Shown: positions 12,553 through 24,544, counted from the stretch's first letter. The stretch: 64,000 nt of DNA from Boswellia sacra (GCA_013180625.2 SNVD02009765.1:248001-312000); one strand, 5' to 3'. Notes: generated by a model from the letters alone, not told the origin. Numbers and translations: made by a program.

Positions 12553-13775
12553 CTGTAGGTCCAGTATAGAAGGCCAGCTAAGTGCATCGAAAATAAGCCC
12601 AAAATAGGTTAGGAACTAATCAAATCATGAACTTATTAACTTCCATATCATCTAATCTTGGTTGGATGAGGCACATAATTTATATATAATGAAAATTTAT
12701 ATTGACTATTAAAAAGGGAACACAACTTTATATATAATGAAAACCCAACACATATATGTAACGAACTTAATTACATATATGTTAATTTGCACATTTCTTA
12801 ATTGTTTTCACTCCATAATATTAACCAGTTCTAATTTTGAGTACTCAGAACTTTTTTATGACAATGTTTTCTTATAATCTCATAAATCATAAAAGAGAAA
12901 TGAACCTATAAATTCTTACCTTACAAGATTGTTTATCGTATTATATTTAAGGATAAATGTGACTATAGTATATGCTTTGCAAACAAAGTATCACAACAAT
13001 TAATGTATACTATTGCATATTAACATGAAATCAGAAAAGTTAATGACATGATATCGGTTGAATTAAAGTAGAACAAAATATTTAATTTGAGTAAGTATTC
13101 TTACAATTGCTAGGTAGTATTGGTGGGAAGCTGCCAAAGCAAAGGAAAAAAAGGTCAGTAATATGTTAACAAAACCTACCATGGAAGAAAGCAATAAAAA
13201 TTAACTTACCATTTTATTTTTTGATCATGTTTAAGGTAAGGATGATGCGAAAAAATAGAGGGAATGCTAAATATTTGTACCCTCAACCTATGTTTTGCCG
13301 CTTGAAATAGCTGGTATAGTTGATTGAATAAATCTTCTCTCCAATACCAACATCTAAGACTAAAGAGTCATAAATAATTAAATTAAATTTGAGATTATGA
13401 TGATGATAAAGGAACAAGTCACTCACAGTTGCTGGTTTAAGAATGCAATAAAAAAGATTGAAAAGGTCTCTGCAAAAGTAAAAAATTAACATTGATATTG
13501 ATATTAATATTAACATTAATAGAAAAAGAGGAAGTTGATATGAATTAACTGGTGTTAAATTATAAAAATAAAATAAAAATAGAAAAGAAAAGAATTATTG
13601 CATAAGTGTTGTGCTCAAGTATCCACATTGTTAAGAAGGTAACAGAGAGAACCTCAGTGGACTTCTTGAAATTTGTGATGAGTTGAGGTATCTTAGCCAC
13701 AACCCAAATGATTACACTAGCCATCCCAAAGCTTGGTGAAATTCCAGTTGTCACACTGCAAAAGAATACTCCACA
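12553..13775 (-). pseudogene. captured PQ-loop repeat (cystinosin/YPQ-like) transporter exons
   Basis: Exon 1 (about 13775-13610) encodes GISPSFGMASVIIWVVAKIP then QLITNFKKSTEVLSVTFLTM and WIL, a PQ-loop motif (IPQ...N) with its membrane segment. Exon 2 (13469-13427) has a clean AG acceptor and GT donor and encodes RDLFNLFYCILKPAT. Exon 3 (13130-13105) has clean borders and matches LPTQYY except for a 1-nt deletion. A fourth short candidate exon is 12577-12553. In plant vacuolar PQ-loop transporters these blocks are contiguous in this order. The exon 1 donor is lost, so this is a genomic fragment with introns, broken, lying inside the CACTA ends. Confidence 0.7.
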
Positions 13776-15054
13776 TACATCCATGCCCATTCCCAACAGC
13801 ACTCATTCTTTAATAAAAATTTGTTATATTATTTTTTTTATTTATATTGTCAACTTTAGCATCAACCAGAAGCACAAAAAAAAAAGAGATCAAATATCAA
13901 AATGTCTAAAATGCTAATTGTTTATTAAAAAAATGTTAATTCCTTTCACTTTATTTGCTTGTTGGAATTTTTTATATGATCATTACCTTTAATATGTTAG
14001 GGGATGTTTTAGTACATATTTGAACCGATTTGAAAAATTCTATAAGCAAATGCTTAAGAAACTAAATATGTTAGAATATGTCTACAATTAATTGAGATGG
14101 GCCACAAAGGCAACATGTGAGGCATGTTGAAGTTAATCATGGGGAGAAAAGTTTCCACTGAATTCGTAATCAGGCCTATTAAGTCTCGTTTTCAAAATGA
14201 GTTCATAAGGTTAAAATTAGAGCAAATTATGAGGCTTGTAACCTATTTATTTACTGTAGCTACTATTTTCAAGTTATCAGGAGAACAAACAAAAACAAAA
14301 CAAAGAAACGAAAATACATAGATATCCAAATGAATATTATTTATGTTGGCCTTATTGCTGGAAATATCGTCAATTAACTATTTTAAATTCTAGTTTTACT
14401 CGAAAACTCTCAGAATAACACACCAAGAAGAACAACCACAAATATGAAATGGAAATTACAAAACAAAAAAAATTCAAAGCAAAACAAACAAAAGTCAACT
14501 TGCCCAAAACTTATGTGTGAAACCTGGATAAGGAAATGCAAGAGAAAAGGTGTCTTGGTTTGAATAAATGGCATTGGCTATCTGTCTCTATGTTTATGCT
14601 TTCTCACAATGAGCGAACCAACCGGGGTTTTTATTTTGTGTTTCAAGAATGGGATGCCGAAAAAGATGTGAAATGAGCGATTATTTGTGCAGTCAAGTCC
14701 TTTTCCGATATGTTCGTCGATGTTCCTCCACAATTGAAATACTATCGACCAACCCGTGAACGATGCTGCAAACATCGAAATGCCAGCAAAAGAACCAACA
14801 AAATCACAAAAGAGATGAAAGTTGACTGATTTGAAGAGACGAAGTGAGGCATTAGGGTAAGCGTGAGATGAAAGCAATGAGATGAGAGGGAGTTTTGACT
14901 TTGAGTGGCTAAGGCAACAAAAAGGTATAAAGAGGTGAAAAAGTTCGGTTATTTATATGAGTGGCAATTTTTGTAATTTAGGGAAAAATGGAAAATGACA
15001 AATATGGGTTGGGCTTTGGGCCTCAAGGATATATGTGACTATTTTTTTTAAAAG
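13776..15054. other. CACTA interior, no gene recognised
   Basis: A minus-strand open stretch at 14578-14877 has no family signature I recognise. It could be leader sequence of the captured gene or of the transposase transcript. The rest is AT-rich and without supportable coding content. Confidence 0.3.
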
Positions 15055-15064
15055 ACACACACAA

Positions 15065-15104
<40 letters not shown>

Positions 15105-15105
15105 C
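15055..15105. repeat. (CA)n(TA)n microsatellite
   Basis: This is an uninterrupted CA dinucleotide run passing directly into a TA run, just inside the right CACTA terminus. Confidence 0.95.
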
Positions 15106-15133
15106 AACAAATATACCAAATTTTCTTATAGTG

Positions 15134-16229
15134 AATCTTTGGACCATAGTGATATGAGTTGAGTTCTTATTTCCATGGTTTTAAGAATTCAACAAATTAG
15201 AGCATTAATATTTTGTGGTTTAAATGTTTTCTTAATGTGGAGGTTTTCTTTATATTATGATTGTTAATATTTTTATGATATTTTGATAAAAATAAATATG
15301 ATATTATAAATTATTAAATGATTATTAATTTTGTGTCTGAGTTTGAAAATATTATTACTTGAGAATTTTAAGCTTCATGATTGAGTGCTCTACAATTTTC
15401 TTTATTGTGCCTATGATATTCTTGTGCTCTATAACATTCTTTTTGTGAGAAAGTTAATGCAATTAGATTAAGGGGGCTAGTGGAAGCAATTATCGGATGA
15501 AAGACAAGTTTCCCAAGATGAAATAAAGTAGTGCACGTTTGTGAAAAATCTGAGCATGCTATAATTAATTAATTAATTAAATTATCGAGGGGGATGTGCT
15601 TAAGCCTGAAAGAGAGTCGCCTAGGGAAGTAACTCAACCTCTGTGATTGGAGATCCCATGAAGAAGGTTCAATGGGTAAGAACAATCCATACTGCGTAAC
15701 TTGTTAAGCACAACTATATTGACATGTCTTAGAAGAGATATGATCCTACTTATCTCCATGGGAAAGTGCTTGTTATATGTGATATTAGGAATGATATTTA
15801 TCCTGAATGAGTATAAAGGTTGGATACTCTTGCGAGGTATAGGTCACATATATCTCTTGAGGATTCATCTAAGTGAAAAGATCGTAAGGGTCACGATCGT
15901 AAGATTTTGGTTGTTCTCTAAACTCTTATGAGAATCAAGATTATGTGCATGGCTAGTAAAGCGCTAACTTGCAAAAACCAAGTCTTCATCGGTATTATAT
16001 GTGTGATAGTTTAAAGTTTAGTCAAAGAATCAAGTTCAAGACTTTGTTCACCCAGGTTTTTCAAATGAATGCTATCAACACTAAATATCGATTCAAACCC
16101 AAAAGGTACCTACACCTATTGCATAATACAAGGTTGCTCTTTGTATATATATAAATTATTTTGATAAGCATTTTTATCTAAATGTTTTATTTTATAAAGC
16201 TTTAAAGTTTTAAACCTTTTGTAGGAAAC
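15134..16229 (+). other. LTR-retrotransposon-like non-coding remnant
   Basis: There is no long coding frame. The block at about 15590-16110 (GAGGGGGATGTGCTTAAGCC onward) looks to me like untranslated interior of a plant LTR element, but I cannot name the family. It lies directly left of LTR-like copy B, so it may be the 3' interior of the element ending there. Confidence 0.35.
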
Positions 16230-16810
16230 TATTAGAGATAAAAGTTTAAAACTTAGCTTTTAAGTCATGACTTGCAGGTTTTAATATGAGATTAATTTCA
16301 AGAGTTACAAATCTAATAAAAACATGAGTTATAAAAATTAGTATTTATAACGTACATGTTTTTATTAAGAATTGCTATGGTTTAGGAGTTACAAGAGTTA
16401 ATTTGTAACTTGCCTAAGCTAGGAGACTATTATATAAAGGCGTTTCAAACGTTCTTACATAATAATAATATTCTTTCAGTATTTTCTATATTTTGAGTAA
16501 CCGCGACACATGGAGATATGTTATTTTTTTCGATAAGTTATTTTCTTCCGGTGAACGTGCTCATCAAGGAGATAAGCTATGTGTATTGAGTTGTATCTTG
16601 GAGCCCTTGAATACTAATATTACCCGCATAAGGGAAAGATTCTTTGGCTTTAGGACAATGTCTTTAACATGCCTCCTAAGTGCTTAAACCTAAAATTTTC
16701 TCGTCTCTCTTCTACTTTATACATGTTATTTAATTTTCAATATTATTGTTTATATGATATTATTGTTATTTGATTTATTGTATTTAAAATTATTATAAAT
16801 ATTTCTAACA
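16230..16810 (+). repeat. LTR-like repeat, copy B (581 bp)
   Basis: This aligns with 3490-4067 from TATTAGAGATAAAAGTTTAA to TTTCTAACA. It lacks a 14-nt stretch present near the start of copy A. The starting TG has become TA. The flanking pentamers are GAAAC and AAAAC, a near match, so it could be an old solo LTR. Confidence 0.6.
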
Positions 16811-16829
16811 AAAACTTCTTCAAAAATTG

Positions 16830-17365
16830 ATTATAATGGTTGAGAAGGCACAAGCTTCAGTGGTTGAGAAAACAATAGAATGGCTTCTTTTTAGAACTAA
16901 TTTCTTTATTTTTCCCTTTTGCTGGATTGTTTGCTTTTATAGATGACTTGGTCCAATACTCTTTTGTTTTGCCATTTAGTAGAATAAGTCTTTTTTTCAG
17001 TTTGTTTTGTTGTGTCTTACTTTTAATGGTAAATTTGTAGGCCTTTGTTTTTCAATTAGGAGCTTGTATTATTTGTGTTGGCTTGTGTAATTCATAAAAG
17101 GCCAAGTCCCATATCTCGCTTGTATTAAAATCCATGTCAACTTTTGCATTGCTTGGTTTAAACTTTAAATGTCCTATTAAGATTTAACTTTGTTTATGTG
17201 CCTAATTTCCTTTTATTTACAAGTGCTATTAGATTCTTCTATTATCACACCTACTTTCTTTATAAGCAAAAGCTTTATAAGGTGTTTGGAGGGTATGAAT
17301 GTAGTCAACATATAAAAATATACAAAAAAATTAGGATGGGCTTTTTTATTCAATCCTAATTTTTA
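16830..17365 (+). pseudogene. CNL-type coiled-coil gene fragment, 3' part
   Basis: The sequence GGTTGAGAAGGCACAAGC and the following 500 nt align with two other places: the end of the open coiled-coil gene and its downstream region (41555-41780), and 30270-30600. Shared blocks include AAAATCCAT, TTTACAAGTGCTATTA and the terminal TTTTTTATTCAATCCTAATT. Only the last codons of the coiled-coil part remain, and there is no open frame. The similarity stops where the gypsy LTR begins. Confidence 0.5.
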
Positions 17366-19464
17366 CTGTTGATGCTGAAAATCCATTAACCTCCAACGCA
17401 CCAGTAAAATTTATATTTGTTGTGGAGGATCTGACTCAACCAGAGGGCGATAAGGGAAAATGTGGAGAAAGATGGTGAAAGTGAAGGGTTTTAAGCCATG
17501 TGTTTGTCAATAAAGGCCACTATGTATCGGTCAATCGAGGTTCCAGTGATGTAAATTATCTGTAATCAAAGAGAAAACAAGGGTTAGAGGCGTCGATGAT
17601 GTTGCTAGCGATAATCCTCTGATGCCCAAATCAGAGATTGAACATGGAGTGAAATATCTGGTTTATCAGGGAGAGACGAGATAGAGAGAGAGTTTCAGGT
17701 TAGAGAGTGTTCCAAACATTGACTTGAAGCAAATGAGCCTATTTATAGGAGTAATTCTCGTATGGGTGTTGCCATGCATGCTATAAGAGTGATGCCTCAT
17801 TGCATACAAAGAAGCTAGTGATGACACCTAGTTAGAATCTATGGAAACACTTGGAGAATAAAAGGTTTCTTTAGGAGACACTTGGAAGCTTCTAATGGAG
17901 TTGGTGAGAACACTTGGCCAACGAGTAATTTTTTTTAGACACCTAGAAAGAAGTTTTACATAAAGTATAATGCTCCATTATTTTATTAATTTGTGTCATG
18001 CAACACCTCTTGTAGTAAAATTGATAATAGTTTTGTTCGACCAAACAGAGCATTTGTTATATAATTATTTGATCAACTAGAAATTCTCAGTAATAGGAGT
18101 AATGATGAAGCTTCTGTTGACTAGATGAATAGATCCATCATTTAAGAAGTTAGGCTACCACAGAGGATTAGAGACACATAAATTCTTTTGAAATAAAGAC
18201 AATCATTCCTTTTTAATGATATGGCTTCAAATATTAATCTTGTTGGTTATTCCAATATTTTCATCCAATAACTAGGCCTCCAAGTTCCTAGTCAAAGCAT
18301 TGGCATTTGGCTTGAGACTCGACTCTTTGAAGAACACATACTTTAAGCAATACTCCGTATGCATTATCATCACACTCTTCATTGTGTTCTTTTCTTCAAG
18401 GTCAAAATACAAACAATTCTCACTATATGCTTGATGTGCGTATTGTGCCTTTTTGTGTTAACCTCTCTTTAGCAAGGAGAGCAAAGATTGCAACTGAGTT
18501 TGTCAATGTGTTACTCTAGAATATTAAAGGAAAATAAGTAGTAGCTAAGTTCTAAAGGAGAACATTGTACAAGAGAAATCCTTCCAAGTTATAACCATAA
18601 AGAGAAAAAGTTATACAAAGAGAAATACCAATATAATTGTAGAAGAAGAGAACACCACTTTGTCCTCTTTGGTCTACCAAAATGATATACACAATTTAGC
18701 TTAATTTTTTGGCTTGTCAACTAGATTTGGATTAGACCCTCTAATAGTTGAAGTGACTTTTGGAGGAAATAATACAGTTAGTTGCGAGACACAAACAAGT
18801 AACATAAAGACACTACATTTGAAACTCCTCTGGTTAACCAAGATTTAGATAAAGTCTTCATATATAAAGCTTTCACAATATCCAGCCTACTACCATAGAG
18901 TGTATGGAAGGTTTGATATTTCTTCCTTCTCATGAATTGATGATAAAAATAATGCAATAGAGCAAAATCCCCATAATACATGGATAACTTGATCATGTAA
19001 TCCAGCTACTAAAGCCAAAAAGGGTACACCAGTTGTGAAGGATATGGTGCTAAAAAATATTTGATAGAATGTGTAGCCTTGATATAGCTGGTGTTATCAA
19101 TCAGGTTGATGATGCCAATATAGTCGATGGCATAGACAAAATTAGTGGTCCTTATGAAGTTGGTGTTACCATTAATACTGGTGGCAGATGTTGCATTGAC
19201 AAGAAGATTTAATCTTCTATATTGTAATGACTCATCTTTTTTCTTTCATTTGTTTTCGAAGAATACAACTTTATGTTCTTGTGTTTGGAGAATTGAACTC
19301 ATACAATGTTGCCTTCATTATTCATTTTGAATTTTTTTTGGAGTACTCTGATTGCTCTTATATCTTCATATTCACATCATATGTTTATTTATTCTCAAAT
19401 AAGAGCTTGGGCAACAAAAGTATATGAGTATATTGGCATTCTTAGGTATTGTGTGTCCGTCAAT

Positions 19465-20760
19465 CATGTTGCCATTTCAAATGGTGATCACAAATAAAGC
19501 GTTCTATCAATTAGTGTTGTAACATAGCACTAAGTATTGATCACGGTGATTTATCTGAATTAAGGCAACTTTACCTCAGTCAGGCTAGTATCTCAAATGA
19601 CAATCATAAACAATGGCCTTGGTTGACCAAATCCATTGAAATAAGATCCCTCATGGTGATTCATTGAAATACAAGGCAACTATATATTAGGCACCAAATG
19701 CATATCCATCTTATTAACACTTCAAGTAGTGATCATATACAATGGTCCTAGTCGACTAGATACACGACATGAAAAACCTTATACGGTGAATTATTCAAAT
19801 AGAAAGTAACTTTACCTTAGATGAATCTTACAATGGTGAAAATATAGCACAATTATACATTAGGCATCACATACCCTATGGTAGCACTAGCATTTCAAAT
19901 GGAGAAAATAAACCAAAGTCCTAGTCAACTTATTACATTGTGCGAGAAATAATCTTTCCTCGTGAATTCAAGGCTTTACCTCAAGTGTGGGGTCGTCTTT
20001 TAAGTTTAAAGTAGCTCTTTAACCTTAAGTACCGAGTACACATTGATTACTCTAGCACTTCAAATGGAGATAATAAACAAGGTCTTCGTTGACCCATCAC
20101 GTTATGGGAGGAATCTTCGTCGACCCATCACGTTGTGGGAGGAATCTTTCTAGTGAATTTAAGGCTTTACCTTAGACACTCGGTGCCTTTTCAGTTTTAG
20201 GTGACTCTTTAAACTTAGGCACTAAATACCCATTGATTGGGCTAGCATTTCAAATGGAGAAAAAAAATCAAGGTCTTGGTCAACCCATTAGAATGTGTAA
20301 GAATCTTTCCTTGTGAATGCAGGTAATTGTAACTCAAGCGCTGAATTGCTTTTCCTGGTGAATTTGGGTAATAGTACCTTAGGCATCAGTTGGCCTTTTA
20401 AGTTTGAAGTAACTCTACCTTAGGCATCGCGTGCCCATAATTGCTCTAGCACTTCAAATAAAAAAAATAAATAAAGGTCATGGTCGACCCATTACGTTGT
20501 GCTAGAAATCTTTTCTCATGAATTCGGATAATAGTAACTTAGGCGTCGGATCGCCTTTCATGGTGAATTTGGGTAATAATACCTCAGGCGGTAGTCTGCC
20601 TTTCTTGATGAATTTTGATAATAGTACCTCGAACGTCAGTCCGTCTTTCCTGGTGAATTTGGGTAATAGTACCTTAGACACCAGTCTGTCTTTTAGATTT
20701 AAGGTAACTCTACTTTAGGCATCACGTGCCCATAATTGCTCTAGCTGATCTGTTATATTG
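19465..20760. repeat. degenerate tandem repeats, about 120-200 bp per unit
   Basis: A phrase like CTTCAAATGGAGATAATAAA followed by AAGGTC, then GTCGACCCATTA, recurs at about 19472, 19592, 19723, 19893, 20057, 20247 and 20450. Between these come variants of AATTTGGGTAATAGTACCTT and GGCATCGCGTGCC. Spacing grows from about 120 to 200 bp left to right. The array is diverged and not a clean satellite. Confidence 0.75.
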
Positions 20761-21181
20761 TGCTAGGCATTGGAGATTTTGATAGAGATAAAAACACACC
20801 AATAGGAGAGTTATTAACTTTTAAAAAAGATACTTTCACCATAGACATAATAAAGGCACATATATTTTAGGAATTGCAACTTGATTGATGTACTTGGTGA
20901 AGTATTAAAAGAAATTGTTGATAATACACTATTATATATTCAAAATTACATGAACATATTTCATCTTCATTTTTGAAAATGTAATGAGACTTGTTGAGTT
21001 CATAACAAGGAACCAACCTTGATTTTCTTTTTTAGGTAGTTCTTGTTGACGGATACAAACACCAACTCTTTAGTTGAAGATCCACCAGCTTCAAGTTATC
21101 ATCTCTTGGTCTAGATTAAATATTGGAATAGCTTCTTCAACTGGTTGATCAAGAGTAACTTTTTCAAGTGGTTGACCACTA

Positions 21182-21720
21182 TCATCCCTTGGATTCAGAA
21201 TATGGATCGGGAGAATCTCCCTTGATTTGTTCTTTTATACAAATAGTATAATAGGTCCTTGCCAACTCTTGATTACCTCGCATGACTCTAACACCTTCCT
21301 TAGTAAGAAAATTTAGCATTGAGTGATAGATGGAGATTGTTGCCTTAAAGTTGATTAGGGCTGGTTGACTAAGAATAGCATTATAGGCACAAGGAAAATG
21401 CACAACCAAAAAAATTCACAAGCATGGTCCTCTTATAGAGACCATCTCTTATTATTACTAGTGACTGGATTGAACTAATAGGGGTTACTAGATCTCATCC
21501 AAAATCTTTTAAGGAGGCTTCATTTGGTTGGAGCTGATCTTTAGATAATTCCATGCAAATGGAAAAGCATCTAGAAAAAGTATATCTACAAAACTCTCCA
21601 TATCCACTTACACTTGTTTTGCACTTTGGCATTGTTACCACCAAGGCATCATGATATCGAAAAACTAAGCCTTTGACATCTTGTTCGGTGAACAGTGATA
21701 GAGTATGGGACCTGTGGGGT
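21182..21720 (-). pseudogene. gypsy Tat-like protease fragment
   Basis: The minus-strand frame near 21710 reads FTEQDVKGLVFRYHDALVVT. After frameshifts and stops, 21409-21182 reads VHFPCAYNAILSQPALINFK, STIYH-like text, LNFLTKEGVRVMRGNQELAR. The Tat/Ogre-group signature CPSAYNAILGRP...VRGDQ is recognisable. The catalytic DNGSS-type motif is not preserved. Confidence 0.75.
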
Positions 21721-21845
21721 TGTTTTGCTGCATTTGTTGACGCACTAACTTCTAGAGGTTCTTCACACCTCTCAACTTCTCTTACGTGGGCTTTTAAAGC
21801 ATGATTGGAATTTTCTCGATATTAGGTCCCCTAACTATTGTATCA

Positions 21846-22250
21846 AACCTTGAGGTAGAACTAATTATATATTAACTCAAAAATGTTCTCTTACCTTATC
21901 TATCGATCTATCTATATCAATATTATAAATGTGTTCTTTCTCTTCTTATTCTTATTCATATGCCTTGTTAACTCTAATTATTTCATTCAGCATGCATTTG
22001 AATAGTTCTTCAAGTACTTTTTTGAAGCATCGAAGACAATGGAAGAGATAATGTACCAGTTTTCTAGGAAATTATTAAGCTTGTGATCAGCTAGCTTGCC
22101 AACAGACCATTAATGTTACATGTGTCCATGCAAGTGTTCTGCATTAAGTTTTAATTAAATCTTTGCACGTATTCAAGAGATTTTTCATCATCCCAATATT
22201 CTTAACCTTGCATTATCCAACCCTTTCTTTGTGAGCAAACAGAGGAACAT
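21846..22250 (+). pseudogene. CNL-family leader copy 1
   Basis: This begins with the shared CAAACCTTGAGGTAGAACTA (probable exon 1 end, GAG|gt donor). It is followed by an intron-like stretch and a leader exon at about 22006-22067 (TTCTTCAAGTACTTTTTTGA). The exon donor is destroyed (CTAG|GAAATT). The tail with TTTGCACGTATTCAAGAG is also shared with the other copies. No coding part follows. Confidence 0.55.
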
Positions 22251-22854
22251 TATATGTATGGTAAGTAAACTAAAAATTAAGCAATATATATACTAATTAA
22301 AAAAAACTATAAAATTATAAATTGGGTCAATTTCATAATCCTTCTCAGGGGTTTCCCTAAGTCTCACTTGACCATGCATCTTTGGTTTGAAAATCCCACA
22401 TAGTTTTCCTCTCTATTAAAAAGTGTTTAAAATTCCGCATCAATCCCATATCACTGACAAGAAGGGACCATGTCTAATTTAAATATATACCTTGTAAACA
22501 CCTAAGTTGTTGAAGGATGACGGTAAATATTAAAAATGTGAGTATTAAAATGCAAAAAATGTATCAAAGTGTCAAAGATCACAACGTAAAAAAGTGTATC
22601 AAAGATTATCACGAAAAAAGTGGAATCATTAACAAAGTCTCTGTGTGGACCAAAATGTAACAAATGTAACCGTAGGTTATGTTATAGAGGTTCAGACATT
22701 AGAAAAAGGTCTAGAGTTCCCAATGCATGTCTTAACTCAGTGTTAAAAACGTTAGCGAAGGTCTTTGTGGACCCAGATTGGTAGTTAGCAAGTTCTATAT
22801 AAACTCGCCACCCAACTCTACTCTACTTAGGTATTTCCTTTCTCATTTTTCTGA
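22251..22854. other. intergenic, nothing recognised
   Basis: This is AT-rich sequence with short direct repeats around GTATCAAAG (22561-22600). I see no coding frame or element end. Confidence 0.4.
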
Positions 22855-23386
22855 AATCAAAGCTCCAGGCATCTGCAATCTACTCTGCATCTGCTCAAAT
22901 GGTTCTTCCTTCACTCTTCTGAAACCTTGAGGTAGAACTAATTATTTACTCAAAAATATTCTCAAAAATGTTCTCTTACTTGCCTCATCTATATATCTAC
23001 ACGCACATGTGCTCTCTTAAATCTTAATGTATGTGTTTGTTGGCCAGTGGCTACTACTCCTCCTCCTCCTCAATCCCATTATCTTATTCATTTGCCTTGT
23101 TAACTCTACGTTAATTATTTGCATTTGAACAGGTTCGTTAACTACTTTTCTAAAGCATCTAAGACAAGTATGGAAGACAAAATTTACCAATTTTAATTTG
23201 CAGGTAATTATTAAGCTTGTGATCAACTGGCTTGCCAACACGCCGTTGATGTTGCCTGCATCCATGCAAGTACTTTTGATAAAATCTTTGCATGTATTCA
23301 AGAGATTTTTTTATCATCCCTCCCAATATTCTTAATCTTGTGCTATGCAACCCTTTCTCTAAACACTGCATGACTTTCTTGTACAA
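22855..23386 (+). pseudogene. CNL-family leader copy 2
   Basis: Exon 1 end is AAACCTTGAG|gtagaac. The leader exon is 23133-23203 with AG acceptor (TTTGAACAG) and CAG|GTAATT donor. The downstream intron-like sequence (GATCAACTGGCTTGCC, TGCATGTATTCAAGAG) matches other copies. At 23387 it is cut by a CACTACAAC terminus. Confidence 0.6.
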
Positions 23387-23600
23387 GCACTACAACAAAA
23401 GTGGTTTTCCACGAAAGCGATTTTACAGGATTTTGCCGTGGTACAGTCGATGTACCAACTGTATCGTTTGTTTTACAAAATTTTTGTTGTCTCATTAACA
23501 AAACTTTTACAAATTTTACAAAATTTATTTAAAAAAAATGGTTGTATCAGTACACTCGATGTACTGTAGTCGGACTCGATTTTACAGCAATAGACATTTT
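23387..23600 (+). mobile_element. CACTA-type terminus (candidate)
   Basis: The sequence switches sharply from the leader copy to CACTACAACAAAAGTGG, a typical CACTA start, followed by short subterminal repeats around GTCGATGTACC and CTCGATGTAC. A related motif, CTTGATGTACTGGTACATC, occurs at 28772-28790. A decayed end (TATTGTAGCTG) at about 29077-29087 could be the other terminus. The pairing is weak and no target duplication is clear. Confidence 0.4.
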
Positions 23601-23636
23601 ATTTGCATACAAATTGATTAAGACAAAAATCAATAA

Positions 23637-24070
23637 ATACAGTAAAATCTCGATAAATGAATGTTCAATAATGAATAATCTTAGTTAAATAATGAAATCT
23701 TTCGATCCCGACTCAGGCTAATGTATTAAATTAGTAAATTCGCTAAATATATAAGATAACAATTTTTTTAAAATCTTTTAAGACCCAACAAAAATATAAA
23801 TTAATAATTAATCAAATTCATAGTATAAATAACATATAAGTTCATAATATTAAAATAATTTTTTCTTAGCAACTCTAGTTTCCAATGATACTCTTTTTTA
23901 AAATACAGTAAAACCTCAATAAATTAATGTTACTTGGATTATGAAAAATTATGATTTTATCAAGATTATTTATTATCAATAAGTAAATAACTTATTAATT
24001 TATTAACAAACGAATAATTGTTAATTTAAGAAGATTTTTATATTTTTTAATTATTTATAATGTATTATTT
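23637..24070. repeat. Emigrant-like (mariner) MITE ends, two fragments
   Basis: TACAGTAAAATCTCGATAAA (about 23639) and TACAGTAAAACCTCAATAAA (about 23915) match the TA-flanked terminus of Emigrant-type MITEs (CAGTAAAACCTCTATAAATT). Both run in the same orientation and neither has a clear opposite end, so they are fragments. Confidence 0.45.
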
Positions 24071-24079
24071 TTTATTAAC

Positions 24080-24260
24080 ATTCATATTAAAAAATATAAT
24101 AAATGATCAAAAGTTAATAGATTATATAAAGTTATTAGATTTATGGTATATAATTGAATTGATGTTGAGTATATTAAAATAATCGGTGCTACAACTACGA
24201 CTACTACAGTAAATATCTACTTGGGTCAGGCTGCAGGCCCCAGTTCCAATAATTTGGTGC
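24080..24260 (-). repeat. inverted repeat arm, left (pairs with 29325-29490)
   Basis: The reverse complement of this stretch aligns with 29325-29490: CAGCCTGA...CAAGTAG.TATTTAC, then a GTAGTTGTAG-type run, then ATTATTTTAATAT and CATATAATCTATTAA-type blocks in the same order. Divergence is substantial, perhaps 20%. Confidence 0.6.
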
Positions 24261-24544
24261 CACAATTGTTCGCTCCACGTGGAATTGTACAATTTGCTTT
24301 TAATAGAATGTTGTCTTTTTCTGCTTTTTTCCATTCTTTTTTCTCATCAATTGGGATTCAATTTGGGTGTCGCATTTCGCATTTGCTACTGACAGCACAA
24401 TCGATGAGAAACAAGAAAGGAAAAAAGAAAAAAATGAAAATGAAAGAAAACGTACTGTTAAAAGAAATTGTACAACTCCACGTGGAGAGGACGATTATGG
24501 CTTGAAAATAAGAGTAATTAGGCGAATTATACTCTCTCTCGAAC

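Larger units (their letters stand above)
5717..15133 (-). mobile_element. CACTA (En/Spm, CMC) transposon with captured gene exons
   Basis: The right end reads TTTTCTTATAGTG, the inverse of a canonical CACTATAAGAAAA terminus. The left end CATTAGAGGAAAATTCC is a diverged match. Both ends are flanked by AAT (5714-5716 and 15134-15136), the 3-bp target duplication expected of CACTA elements. Subterminal sequence repeats AACCGACATGTAT and contains a strong hairpin. Inside, all on the minus strand, are TNP2-type transposase, a DUF8039/Ulp1-like region and PQ-loop exons. Stops, frameshifts and an LTR insertion make it non-autonomous now. Confidence 0.85.
17366..21845 (-). mobile_element. Ty3/gypsy (Tat-like) retrotransposon remnant
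   Basis: From right to left on the minus strand there is a protease-type fragment (about 21720-21182), a long untranslated zone with tandem repeats (20760-19465) and an LTR-like end. The LTR-like end has a minus-strand TATA box, TCCTATAAAT (plus 17741-17750), and a terminus at 17366 (plus-strand TGTTGATGCTG). The RT, RNase H and integrase are missing between protease and tandem repeats. The 5' end is cut at about 21845, where the leader copy starts. Between 18100 and 19465 I see no gene. Confidence 0.65.

Noticed and set aside
14578..14877. 99-codon minus-strand ORF inside the CACTA element
   Set aside because: No recognisable family, low complexity at the ends and no supporting exon borders; not called as a gene.
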